DNA from: Temnothorax longispinosus
Taxonomy: Eukaryota > Arthropoda > Insecta > Hymenoptera > Formicidae
Length of the DNA: 64,000 nt
Direction of reading: 5' to 3'
Assembly (NCBI RefSeq): GCF_030848805.1
Contig: NW_027270069.1
Span: 186,001-250,000, forward strand
Made by a program: the position numbers and the translations under genes. Within the stretch, counting starts at the first letter, position 1. Every line of letters begins with the position of its first letter. Shown here piece after piece: positions 1 to 11,500 of this stretch. The notes below the pieces were generated by a model, which searched no databases, was not told the DNA's origin, and saw nothing but the letters and a program-made list of their open reading frames with translations.

Positions 1-236
1 CCGTTTAAACATTAACCCATAATCTTCTCTGTAGAATGTATGCACCTCAACGTTCGTAATAATTATAATATACTCAACAAAACATTAACATTAACGTCGT
101 CAGCACTCCGCCTGATACATTAAATCTGTCGAGGAGCAATATATAGGCGCTGCCAATAATAATATATAATTGTCAATATTAATAGTAATTTTCTTTCTCC
201 TCGTGACACTTCTCTCTATCTACCTATCTATCTATC

Positions 237-242
<6 letters not shown>

Positions 243-272
<30 letters not shown>
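243..272. repeat. (TA)n microsatellite
   Basis: About 15 TA units, preceded by CTAT/CTAC tetranucleotide repeats at about 216-240. Confidence 0.9.
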
Positions 273-274
<2 letters not shown>

Positions 275-756
275 TTTTTAAATATGTATATGTATACATA
301 TCCGTGTCATACAGTAATCGCTCATTCTTTCTCATTCCGCCGATGGAATTATTCCTTAATTTTTTGTTTTCCATAACACCTATAATTATATTATTGCTGC
401 AGCTTATGGCTCCTTCTCTCTGCTTCTCACGTATGCGCACACACACGTACACGCACTCGCACGTTCTCTCATTCTCACGCAATGCCTCTTGCTTCCCGCT
501 CACTCATCATGCCCTCCGTTACTTCGTCCGCTGTTGGGGTTAATCGTTTCAAAGATGATACACCTTTTTCATGTGGTCGCGACTTCAAGAACCCACGTGT
601 AATTTAATAAGAGGAATTTGAGAAAATATCGTGCGCAGAAAAATTTTATAATTTGAGTTGTGGTGCAATCGTTTCACATGCACGCGCTCCGCGGTAATCT
701 CGAAAAAACGACGAAAGACGGCCCGCGTTATTTAAGGGGGCGCGTCAACGGCTTCA

Positions 757-896
757 GTAGTGCGATTCTGTAACTCGTTATGCGTCGTTATGTGCTCATA
801 ACGACAGTTGCGCAGCTTTTTTCTTATATAGTATACCTGCGCAACTGTCGTTATAAACACATAACGACAGCATAACGAGTTACAGAATCGCACTAC
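757..896. mobile_element. Near-perfect 140-bp palindrome (MITE-like)
   Basis: The left arm begins GTAGTGCGATTCTGTAACTC and the right arm ends with its reverse complement. The arms continue through GTCGTTATGTG and the ACGACAGTTGCGCAG stem to a short AT-rich loop near 825. No clear target duplication was found, so the superfamily is unknown. Confidence 0.65.
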
Positions 897-2075
897 AGGA
901 TCCACGCGCTAAACTGCAAAGAAAAATAAAAGTAACGTGCGAGACTACCAATTTCTACCAATTGCAGATACAACTCAAAATCAAATTCGATCGTTCGAGC
1001 GCAATGGACAAATACGTGCGGCGTATTTTCAAGACTATAGCGAGATACAAGGAAGTTACACTTGTCGAGCGATAGTGCGCAGGGGGAAAGGTAACGCAGG
1101 GGATTACTTTTGTCGAGGGTCCGCCGAGATTACAGAAGACGCGAAACGACGACCATCGTCCAAGGCGAGAATCGCGATTGACGTCGATAGTCGTCGTACC
1201 CAACACCTAATGGTGCGTACCGCGCAACACGAAATCGAAGACCGCAAACCCGTCGACTCGGTGAGAAAAAAAATCATCGGCCAAATTAACCGTCTAGAAG
1301 AGAACACGGATTTTTTTACGTATTTCGCGTATATCGCACAATTTCCTGACTCCTCGTGTCCCAAATCGGGACATATGATGTCATAAAAAAAAAACCGTCG
1401 TGTAGACGAATTAAATATTGTTATAAAAGACGTCATTAAGACATCTTCAAGACGTCTTATGATATGATGTCTCTGAGACATCTTATGTCTCGATTTGAGA
1501 CACTGTGTTCACTAGGTTGAGTCTATGCTAACGTGTCTGAACATTCGTCGTCTCTTCTGCCGGTCACATTCTGAAACATCGCGTACAGAACGCCTACAGA
1601 AAGACAGGATCGCTTCGTCTACACCTCGCTATATCGCGATTGATAATCGCGCTAATTACAGCTAAATATAATAGAAATATTGGAAGAATTGATTGTTTCT
1701 CTCAGTGAACACCTATTGGCCGAAACATCTCGAGTGAGCTATATCGTTTGAACAAACGAGACACAGTGAGAGTGCGCAAACACCTTTCACTCATTAAAAT
1801 ACCCGTTATAAAAATCACATTGCTCACGTCATTGCCCTTATCACCGTTAAGCTAAACGAGTACTCCGAGGGTTGATTGTGCCAACAGTATTTGGTTGCGA
1901 GTAATACGAAGTGTAAGGAGGAATGCTTAATTAATCCATTAAGTCTTGGGAGACTCTTACGCGATTTTCTGTTTTAAATTCTTATAATTCGAATACTAAT
2001 TAAAATTTTTAAACCATAATTGGCATTTAGGGGTAAAAAGAGTTGCTCTTTTGAAAATCTTATCGGCAATGCAAC

Positions 2076-2323
2076 GGGATGGGATATCTGAAAGAAATGA
2101 TAATGATTGACAGTGGAAGTAAAAAAGTAAGTAAGCTCTGCCTTTTTCTTGACAAATATTCAACCAATAAATGATTTCATAACAAATCCATAACAAAAAT
2201 TCTACTCAAAAAAATAGATAAAATCATTTATTAATTGAATATTTGTCAGTAAAAGAGCAGAGATTACATTTTTATCTCTACTTTCAACTATTGTTTCTCT
2301 TTTTTTCCCAGATATCCCATCCC
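2076..2323. mobile_element. Degenerate foldback repeat
   Basis: The 15-bp ends GGGATGGGATATCTG and their exact reverse complement enclose arms that still pair around TGACAAATATTCAA and AATCATTTATT. Mismatches elsewhere suggest an old insertion. No target duplication is clear. Confidence 0.5.
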
Positions 2324-2766
2324 ATGGTCGCCGTCGGTAACTCCTAAATACCAATTGCGGACTAAAAATTTTGATTAGGACCCAAGTTACAAGGATTTAA
2401 AAGGATAGAAAAGCGCTTAATGGGTAAAGCTAGGTTCTCTGATCTAACTGTACACTAACTGTATTAAATGCCTTGCTGTTTTTTTTTACGCGCGTGAAAA
2501 GGGGACTTGACGAACCGTGGTTAGTCGACGCTGATGCACAATCTACCCCAAGTTATACGCTTCTCCTCAAGTTTGACCTCACGATTCGTACTTGACACGC
2601 CGTTATCCACGAAGAAAAAACATCACCTAACTGATTCTTCGTGATCGTCCGGATACAAGGAGGTGTAGTGTAGAGATGTCAAAAACGTTACTCAGAGCTG
2701 GCGTGATATGTATAGCCGAGGGTTAAACCGCTGGTCGAGGTAGTAGAACTTTGCGAGTATCACTTA

Positions 2767-2907
2767 GGGCCAGTTTCACCAACATCGATTAACTGTAACC
2801 TTCGATTAAACTCACTCTTCGTCTCTTTCTAAGGGGAACAGTTGGAAAGAGATGAAGAGTGAGTTTAATCGAAGGTTACAGTTAATCGACGTTGGTGAAA
2901 CTGGCCC
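2767..2907. mobile_element. 141-bp foldback MITE with GGGCCAGTTTCACC ends
   Basis: The arms begin GGGCCAGTTTCACCAACATC and pair along about 60 bases around a short centre near 2834. The borders read TTA on the left and TTG on the right, one mismatch from a TWA-type duplication, so a PIF/Harbinger relative is possible. Confidence 0.65.
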
Positions 2908-3245
2908 TTGATCGCCATTAACTTCTCCGCTTAAGTAATATCCGCCGAATTTTTCGGTAAACACAATTTAGCCGCTAAATACTTTGACTCTTCGAGATCG
3001 TCGGCGAAGAAAAGTTCGCGAAACCTCGTTCGAGGCTCGGAACAGCCTTCGCGCAAAGGGTACCGTAGAAATCGCTAGAAATCATCTGAAGAATATCACA
3101 ACGTGAATAATTACTAAATACCAATTAGCGCTATTTATCTAGTAACGTACCGCCGTGAGAGGATTTATTAGCGGGAGTTACGAGCTATCTCTGGACAATG
3201 CAAATTTGGCGTACAAATTTTTAGTTCAGCAGTTTATCTCTCGCG

Positions 3246-3253
3246 TATATAAG
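3246..3253 (+). promoter_or_regulatory. Possible TATA box (TATATAAG)
   Basis: A TATATAAG motif is followed by a CpG-rich stretch (about 3290-4170). This would suit a core promoter of an unknown plus-strand transcript. The only initiator-like TCAGA is about 45 bases downstream, further than usual, and no recognisable exon follows. It may be chance. Confidence 0.15.
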
Positions 3254-4598
3254 CGGACACAGGTCGTAACAACGAGTGGAGAACGCGTTTTCAGAATGTG
3301 ACTCGTCCGACTATTTTCGATATGCAGATCACAGTCAAAGAACGTAGAAGCTCTTCGGTAGCACGGCATCGTGCGTACATACATGCGTGCATTAGCCTTG
3401 CGACGAAGAGGAAAGTAGCCGCGAGCCATTCATCGTCTTCGCGTTTGGAAGCACCATTGGGTGTCGGGCTGGGGTCGCGACGAGGCGGACACCACGAAGG
3501 TGGTGACTTTCGGAAGGTCGCATCGCGCGAACCGCCGTTTTCGGCGACGATGCGCGACGCGTGTTATAGTTATGACGCCTCGTCACATTCGACGGGGACA
3601 TTCGTGCGCGCGCGAAGAAGAATAGGGCAAAGGCGAAGGGAGAAGGAAGGGAAAGGGGAAGGGAAACACCGGCAGTGTCCTCGTGTCAATGGTCGTCCTG
3701 TCGACGATAGGACGACGTTGTGTCAGAGCGTCGATCGGGGATCTGTCGCTTGACCGACGGTGCGTACGTATCTCCGATCGATAGCTCTAGTCACGTTCTA
3801 GAGGGACGAGAGCGTTTTCTCGGCCCGTTCCATTCGCGAGGCCTCCCGTCGTCTATTATCTTTGCCGCGTAATCCGTGAGAGGAGAATGGGCAGGGGGGG
3901 GGGGGACGCGGGAAGGGGAGGGAAGAAGACCGATGAGGACGCACGCACAAAAAGAGCTTAGGCTCTTGAGCTTCGTCGTGACGAGCGGGGCGAGCAAAGG
4001 GCAGGGGAGAGTACCGACCTGGGGACTGACTGCTAAAGGCGGAAATTTGTCGGGAAATTATCGAATTAATATTTGAATAGAAAAACGAGGGATAATTGTT
4101 TCTTCCTCTCTCTTCTCCTCTCTTCGTATTTTTCTTTTCGACCAAACGCGACTAGCGCACTAGCTATCAGAGGAGACTTTTAAGACGAAGATGACGCAAA
4201 CGCAATGATGACGATGATGACGAACAATGATGAGGATGGCGATGATGATGACGTCGACGGCGACACCGATGTTCCTTTATCTCTTTGGTTTTCTTCGTGT
4301 CGAGCTGGAGAACGCGTGTAATAGACTGAAGGCTCTAGCTCTAGCGATGATGGGTGTTACGATAGAAGTGCGCCGATGATGACGCCTTCGACAATGACGA
4401 TCTCCTTTCGTCCGATGGCGATCAGCTTCACGTATCGAAGTGATATGAGTGAATGCTGGCGCTGCCGGCGGTTCGGAATTAGGTACACGATGCTGCTGAT
4501 GTCTTTGGACTTTTCTGAACAAAAAGATCGTCCAAGTGGCGTACAATGGCAGAACAATGGCAGACATAAAAATCTTATCGGTTTAACGCTAGAATGGC

Positions 4599-5189
4599 AG
4601 AGTTGGGAACGTTACTTCAGAAAAGTAAACCGCGTTATCGTTATCGTTACTAAGAAAGTAACGATTCGTTACTTTTGCATTACTATTTTGTAATACTAAA
4701 ATAAAATATTTGACTTTAATTTTTCTAATTTTTTGTATTAATATTTATCTTTATAGGAAACTAAATCGTAATTTAAAAACGCAAATTTTATCAAAAGTTA
4801 CTATTGTTTTATCGTTATATAGATTGTAATATCGTTATTAATGTTGTGCATTTTAATAGTACTAAACTGCTAGTATTAAAAATCTATAGTTTATGTTACA
4901 TATGCACTGGGCTCAACTGATTTGTTAACCGCGTGATGCGGGAAAAGATGTTAGAAGGAAATAATTCTATCCAATCAAGAATACTTAATACACGCTTTCA
5001 GTGCGATCTATTAAATAGAGATAACTAAAGTAACAATAAAAATAAAACGGTTGAATTCGTTACCTACTGTAAAAATGTAACGACGTTACCGTTACCGTTA
5101 CAGACAAAAAAATAACGATTGTTGGCGAAAAAAGTAACGGAAACGGTAACGGCGTTACAAGTAACGCGTTACTTCCCAACTCTGTAATA
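4599..5189. mobile_element. Foldback element, possibly hAT-like
   Basis: The left end AGAGTTGGGAACGTTACTT pairs with CGCGTTACTTCCCAACTCT on the right. Inside are repeated GTTACCGTTAC / GTAACGG blocks. An 8-bp direct repeat, AGAATGGC, lies at 4591-4598 and 5190-5197, as expected for hAT. However, AATGGCAGA-like words recur just upstream, so the duplication could be chance, and a 6-bp GTAATA separates the right terminus from it. Confidence 0.5.
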
Positions 5190-5487
5190 AGAATGGCAAT
5201 GTATCACCTAGTGCTATTGTTAAGCTTCAGCGAGTAAATTTGTCACTTGAAATAGTGAAACGCGATAAAAGGTGAATTTTAAATTGAAAAACTCTCGAGT
5301 TGAAAATTGACACATCATTGCACGTTACTCCGACGTAGCAGCGAGCAATCCAATTACGATTACAGCGTTAGACGTCAATAAATCGACTATTCACGTGCGA
5401 TACGTTCTTATCGTTATCCGGATATTCCCGATACGACAGAATGTCAAATGTCACGCGTCCTGCCGGCCACGTACCTGGTTTTGGCGT

Positions 5488-5568
5488 TCACAGTCCGAAG
5501 TATCCACCGATGGTGGTGGCGACGACAACGCCCAATATGGCGAGGCAAATCATGATCATAATCTTCTT
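5488..5568 (-). CDS. Syx1A: Syx1A terminal exon T3: canonical transmembrane anchor
   Basis: This is the most distal and most conserved last exon. It encodes 26 residues, [20 protein letters not shown] followed by GGYFGL, with a TGA stop at 5490-5488. The KKIMI start and the T-I-G-G-x-F end match the canonical syntaxin 1 tail anchor of insects and vertebrates. The acceptor AG is at 5570-5569 (GAGTGCAG), with only a modest pyrimidine tract. It joins F1 in phase 0 to rebuild the familiar ARRKKIMI junction, which carries the basic phosphoinositide-binding patch. It is located 3.7 kb beyond T2 and 8.2 kb beyond F2, so its use requires T1 and T2 to be skipped. Confidence 0.94.
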   Translation of the reverse strand, partial: KKIMIMICLAILGVVVATTIGGYFGL

Positions 5569-8500
5569 CTGCACTCGGCATTAACAGAGATCGATAAAGG
5601 TTTAATATAATCTATTACAAAGCTTCCTCTCTCTCTCTCACTCCTGACTCTCTCCCCTAAATCTCTCTATCCTCATATTTCCCTCTCTTTCTCTTTCTCC
5701 CTCCCTCCCTCTACCTCCCGTTCTGTCTCTCAAACTCGATACCCTGCTTGTGTGCTCTCGATACCTCTGTCCATTATTATTACGCTACACATTACAATTG
5801 TTTACTTATCGATCTACCGTGTCGTAGAGCACCTAAAAGAAATTGGAATCTTGCTCGTTGCCGGCGTGAGCTGCGCACGTTGCAGTGGCCTGCGTAAAAA
5901 AATGATACATGAGTATGTAACTGTGATGTACATTCGAAGCAGAAATTGCAACTGAACAGAAGCTGAATTCTCACGAGACGTAGACTTCCATGCAATTTTA
6001 AAGTTGAATTGCGTCAGGATATGATGTGATTCTAATAAATAAGTAACTTTGACTTGCTATACATTTTTAATTTGAATAATCTTATCTTCAATGTATACAG
6101 GACGTCCCAAATATTTTATCTCGCCCATCGTCTAAAAGTTTTTAACTAATTTTAATTTACATATTCCCGAGAGAGAGAAAATTTAGATTGTCAACTTTGA
6201 GAATTGAAAATATTCTTCAAGTACAAACTTCAGAGAAAATTTTGAAAGAAATGATGTACAGCTGAGAAAAAATCGCACCAAGATCTTCAGCTTCAATTTG
6301 GTTGAAAAATTCAGAGATGATAAAAAGTACGAAAAATCTGGAACGTCTTGCACACAAGAGAAATAAATGTGATCGATCATAGAGTTAATTTTGTATTAAA
6401 AATGTAGAAACATTTCTCGCGACAGTATCAATAACGAAAAATCGTGTAAGCCTTACTTCTAATAGAATAAAATAGGAATCAATGAGGCGATCAAAGAGAT
6501 CGGCATTAGTCGAAAAAAAAGAAGAGAATACAGACCTTCATTGATCGACACTGTTAACGTCCATTTTCTTCGGAGCTTCCTTCCTCTTGTGCAGCTTCAA
6601 CGACGTATTCCCAATTCAGCTCGTTCCTAATTCGTCTTATCCCGCGTCCCTCTCTTTCTCTCTCTCTTTCTTCGCAGCAAACGTAGAGTAGGTACTCCCG
6701 CCAAGGAAATTTACAACTGGTGTCTGAGCCGATCCTCACGAGCGATCGGACGCGCTGCCATTGCTTTTCTCTTGTATAAAACGCGACGCGAATTCTATTA
6801 TCTTCGCGACTCTATTATCATCTCGTGCGATCGGCGCTGGTTATTATTATTATCATCTCATTTTACTCGCGCCTAGCTGTTACTAGCGTTACAATTTTTC
6901 CTTTTCAGTTTTCTTTCTCCGCGAGGCGGTAAGGTATAATAAAGACGACAGAGAAAAAAAGGCGGCGTGCCATGAACGATGCCGCCGTTCTCCTATCTAA
7001 CAGTTTCTTTTTTTCATTATTTTTTTTTAACGCTGAATACACCCGAAGAGAAGAAAATTCCTACTACGCTATCGGCATTAATGATTAATATTGTGTTACT
7101 CCTTTTTTCTCTCGTTATCTCGTCATTATTATTATTATTATCTGCTCTATACAAATTGCGATTATTTACATGTACAATGCGGGGCGCCGTACCACGTGTC
7201 GCGCGGTCTGCATTGCGACGACGGCGATTATTAGAGTTCGAGCGATCGATATCTGTTCATCGGAGCGTGTTGTAGACGTATCGCGAAGATACGTCGTCAT
7301 CGCGCGCGGATTAACCGTCCCGACCGAGCGGAAACCCTCGCGTCAGCCAAGACGGTGACTGAAGCACGCGGCACGAGGAAGGTGGCGACCGTCTCCGTCG
7401 CATTTCGCGCAGAGACGATCGATCAGTTCTGGGACAAATCCGGAAGCGTTCCCGCGAGCTCCATCAACAACTCGCGCGCTGCACGCCGGCTCAGATTGCC
7501 TTCCGCCGTTATCTAGACTCCGGAGAGTAGAGAGATCGCCGATTTCGCGACACCGAGCGAATCTGCGGCGACAAACAAACGATCCGCGGGGATAGACATC
7601 GATTTTCGACAAGAACGAAGATTGATAATGCGGAGTCGAATATCTTCACGCTCGTCGTTCGCTGCATTTCGAGAATCGTCGTCCTCGAAGACGCGCTCTC
7701 GAGCTTTATAACTTATATTTTCTTAGCCAATTATCAACCTGATTTCGGGAAAAATTTAACAAATAGACTGCGTGATATGTATTAAGACAAATATTTCTTA
7801 AATTAAACTTAATATGAATTTTTGCCCTCATGTTTAAACCTTCCTCGATTCAAACCGTTGCACTAATCTTTTTCTTTAAAGTGCGAGTGAGGGTAAGAAT
7901 TCCGCGGGCACAAAATATGTTGTCTTATTTTAGTGATTTTGGTCGCTTCCGCGTGAAAGATCGCTGACAATTTCTTCTCCAGTCGAAATCGATGTTCGCG
8001 GTGACAAATATAGGAAGAAAAATGAAATGTAAAAAGTTACGAACAGTTCGGTTTGCTGTCGCCGCACTTCGTATAACCGAGGGCTTTTCGTCAAATCGGC
8101 GGCGAGCTTCGCCTGAAGACGATTTGAGGAAAAAGGCGCGCGTGCGTTCGAGATCTCGTGATGAGTCGCGCGTGATTCTATAGATTCTCGCAATCGCCGT
8201 CTTCGTTAATCGCTCACGTCGCAACTTCGACTAGGGAACGATGAAGTGGCCGAAATAACAAAAGTGAAAAAGAAAAATAACAAAAGGCAGTGCGAAGGTG
8301 CGCCTGAATGCGAGGAGAAGCTATCGGTAAAATGGGGTATCGATTTCCCCGGTCGCATACCGAAGAAAACACCGACCTCGGTAATTTTTCTCTCGGCGTT
8401 TCTCACCTCCATTTTCTACGATTTAACGCAAACTCGCAGCGCGTTTAACAAACATTTTAAGTAAACGTAAGTGCTTAATTCGTACGAGCGTCATAATTTT

Positions 8501-11500
8501 TCTTGATTTCAAGAACCGTCCGCTCCGCAGGTTCACAGAAATTGTCGTATCGATTTCTTCTCAGCGAGAAAGACGGTTTCCTCGGAAAGGAGATTAACTT
8601 GAAACTTGACATCGCAATTTTGCGCGCTCTCCGACGTATCGAGGCGCATGAAGGAACTTCGTTGCGAGTCTCCGCTAATAACACGACGGTTTACTTTGTG
8701 TAACCGAGACCCCGCAACGTGTGTGTCGTCACCGTTCCCACAGCCTCCCAACTGGCGTTACGACGTTCGCGATGTCTACGAGGCGTTCTCCGGAAAGTTA
8801 CATCCGCACGATCGATCCTGATTATACCATCACAATCGGGTACACGATCGGGTTAATCCGCGGGTCGAGTGACGCGAGCGTGAGCACCGCAAAAAAAAAA
8901 GAAATCAATAATTCGTTACGACTGACAATAAATAAACGTATAAACACATATTTATTAAGAATCAATAATAAATAAACGTAACGGTTTGGTGCGGGATATA
9001 TCGGCGATATTTTCGGGAGCCGGAAATCGGCGGCGCGTGTCCCCCCCCGATTTCAGACGAAGATTCAAGATCGACGCGATCGGCGTTAATCTTCCGTTAC
9101 GATCCTGGCTCATTGATGGAACGGGACAAGAGCGAGGGACGACGGGTAATATTTGGCAGATCCACAAATACCCGTTCCTTCCCGATTTGTTCCATCTTTT
9201 TTCTTTTCTTCCGTTAAACTTGCTTCGCGAATGTGTTTATCTCTTTCTTTTTTTGTCGCCAATGTCGCGCGCGCGCGCGCGCGCACTTAAGCTAACTTAA
9301 ACTAACTACCAGAATGATAATCAGAATGATGACTGCTATCGTCACGCAGGTCAATATCAGGAACAATTTCTGCAAAATAAAATAATTCCGTGACCGTTTG
9401 GAAAAACAAAATAAAAAAAGAAAAGAAAGAAAAAAGAAGAAGAAGAGAAATGGAATGACAGCTTTGCGATTGAACTGAAATCGCGATGGTTCTGGTTCGA
9501 GATGAAATGACGGTTCCGACTTCGAGCGTTCGATTATATTGTTAGATACTTCGATCGAAAGTGTCTATAAACGCTACTATAGCAACATTTGCCTTCCAAA
9601 TCTCTGTATTGACAATATTCTTCCGGTATCTTCGTTTCTTATTGCTTTAATTCAATGACTAACGGATATTCGTCATACAGAAACGTTCCATATTTCTCTC
9701 TTCGCCGTCTTTCGCTCTCCTTGAGCAATATGGAACCGAGATTTTCCAGAACGCAAATTTTATTGGGTTTCTTTTTTCAATTTTTATTACATATTGCTAC
9801 GAATAAATTGCAGAATTTTGGAATTACGTTGACATCCGGGTTGCTCACAGAATTTATAGGTGAAATGCAGCAAACTTGGAGCAAACATCTAACACATTCG
9901 CGCGCGTACGCGTCCTCATGGACGAATTTTGATAAGTAACAATAAAAGTACATATGTACTACACATACATAAATATATACGACAGATAGAAACGATTCGA
10001 ATCAATGCGCTGCTAAATACATTTTATTCTTCGCCAATTAATTTCGTATATCTCGAAGTACGGAACGAAATTTTCGTTACTTTAATTTGTCAAACAAATG
10101 GCAAATGACGAATGTGTGTATCGATTAAATGAGAAACAATTTTTGACGATGATCTCGAGTTTCCTCCGGAAACTGGGCCATTTCCACATCTCCACGTCTT
10201 TACAGTTTCCTGCGGTTAATCACAAGCACAGTTATCGATTATTTGCACAAATAAAACTGATAAGACGGGGGTAACCCTGAAATCGAGATTACCGCGCGTC
10301 TCTCGGGCGGAGATCGTTTCGAGACATTCGCGATCCGGAGGAACACGTCGAGCGGTAATGAAGTGTACTTACAGTTAACGAAACGAGCGAATGCGATGAG
10401 TGCGCGGGATTATTACGTTAATTAGTCGTTCGTTACAGAGATTAGTCGGAGGATTATCGTCGTAAGATTACGGAGAGAGACGTGTGTTATTCAGGATCGG
10501 CGCGGGACATCCGTTTTTTGTTAACTGCATTTCTATTTCCCTTTGTCTTTTTTTTTCGGCTTGTTAGCGCACGTGTGACTTTTAAGGATATACGTTCACA
10601 GCTCTCATAGGCGACCACCACCATAATTGCTCCATCGTCCGTTCCCTCCCCCACGGAACTTCTGATCACACTGCACATCCGATCTCACGCGCGTTTCCCC
10701 CCTTTCCCCCCCTCCCCAAGTTGACCGCAACTAAATTTTTCTGCATTATTATTGTTATTTTGCTATTATTATGTCATTATTACTACTATTAATATTATTA
10801 TTATGACATTTTCGCTGTCGCGTCGCAGTCGTTTTCCCTTTCTCTCTCTGCCTTCTCCTTGGAAACTTTTAAACGCCCCCTCTTGTTCGCCTAACTTTCC
10901 TTCTCCCACAAAAAAAGAAAACACCCCCCTCGGCCGTTTAATGTCCCGGAATGAGCGCTACTATTATGGCGACTAGTATGACCGCCGATATTAGAACGCA
11001 GATTGTGATGAAGATCATTTTCTGTGGACAGAAAAGCAGAGAAGGCCACGTATAAGGTATACGCGTGTATATATGTGTCTCATATCGGCGAAGAATCGAA
11101 AAAATCGAAAAAGAGAGAAAAAGATGATGAGGGTGTATATCGAACGTTACGCGGCGTGCCTCGGGAGAAAAATTGTAAGAAAGCCGAAACACGTAAATAC
11201 GTACCTTCGAGAGAAATCGGGAAAGTAAAAAGAGAAAGAGAAAAATATTTGACGGTGTGACGGCGAAAAGATGAAATAAGAGAGAACGAGAGAGAAAGAA
11301 GAAAAAACCTTACAAAATTGTACGAGTGCAGTGGATCGGAAATCAAAACTCAAAACTTGCGGGAGAAGAAACGGTGGGAAAAAGCGTGTCAGAAGCGAGT
11401 GTGTGATTCACGTGTTCGCTCATGCTGACTTGCATTACCGCATACAAGTGATGCATTTTGATTTCGTGACCAAAAGGAAGAGAAGAAAAAAGAAAAATCT

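Larger units (their letters stand above)
1..5487. other. 3' flank or distal 3' UTR of Syx1A; no recognised gene
   Basis: This holds any 3' UTR of the T3 isoform and the region beyond it. It contains a (TA)n run near 243-272, four transposon-like inverted repeats (listed separately), a CpG-rich stretch at about 3290-4170 with a 12-G run near 3894-3905, and a GATGAC-type simple repeat at about 4196-4256. Reading frames at 937-1386 and 3298-3753 are open but match nothing I recognise. I found no close AATAAA on the minus strand after the T3 stop. The nearest clear ones are around 3160 and 2226. Confidence 0.5.

Noticed and set aside
3298..3753. 151-codon plus-strand frame downstream of a TATATAAG motif
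   Set aside because: It starts at a GTG, has Arg/Ser-biased CpG-rich composition and no family signature. The initiator spacing is poor.
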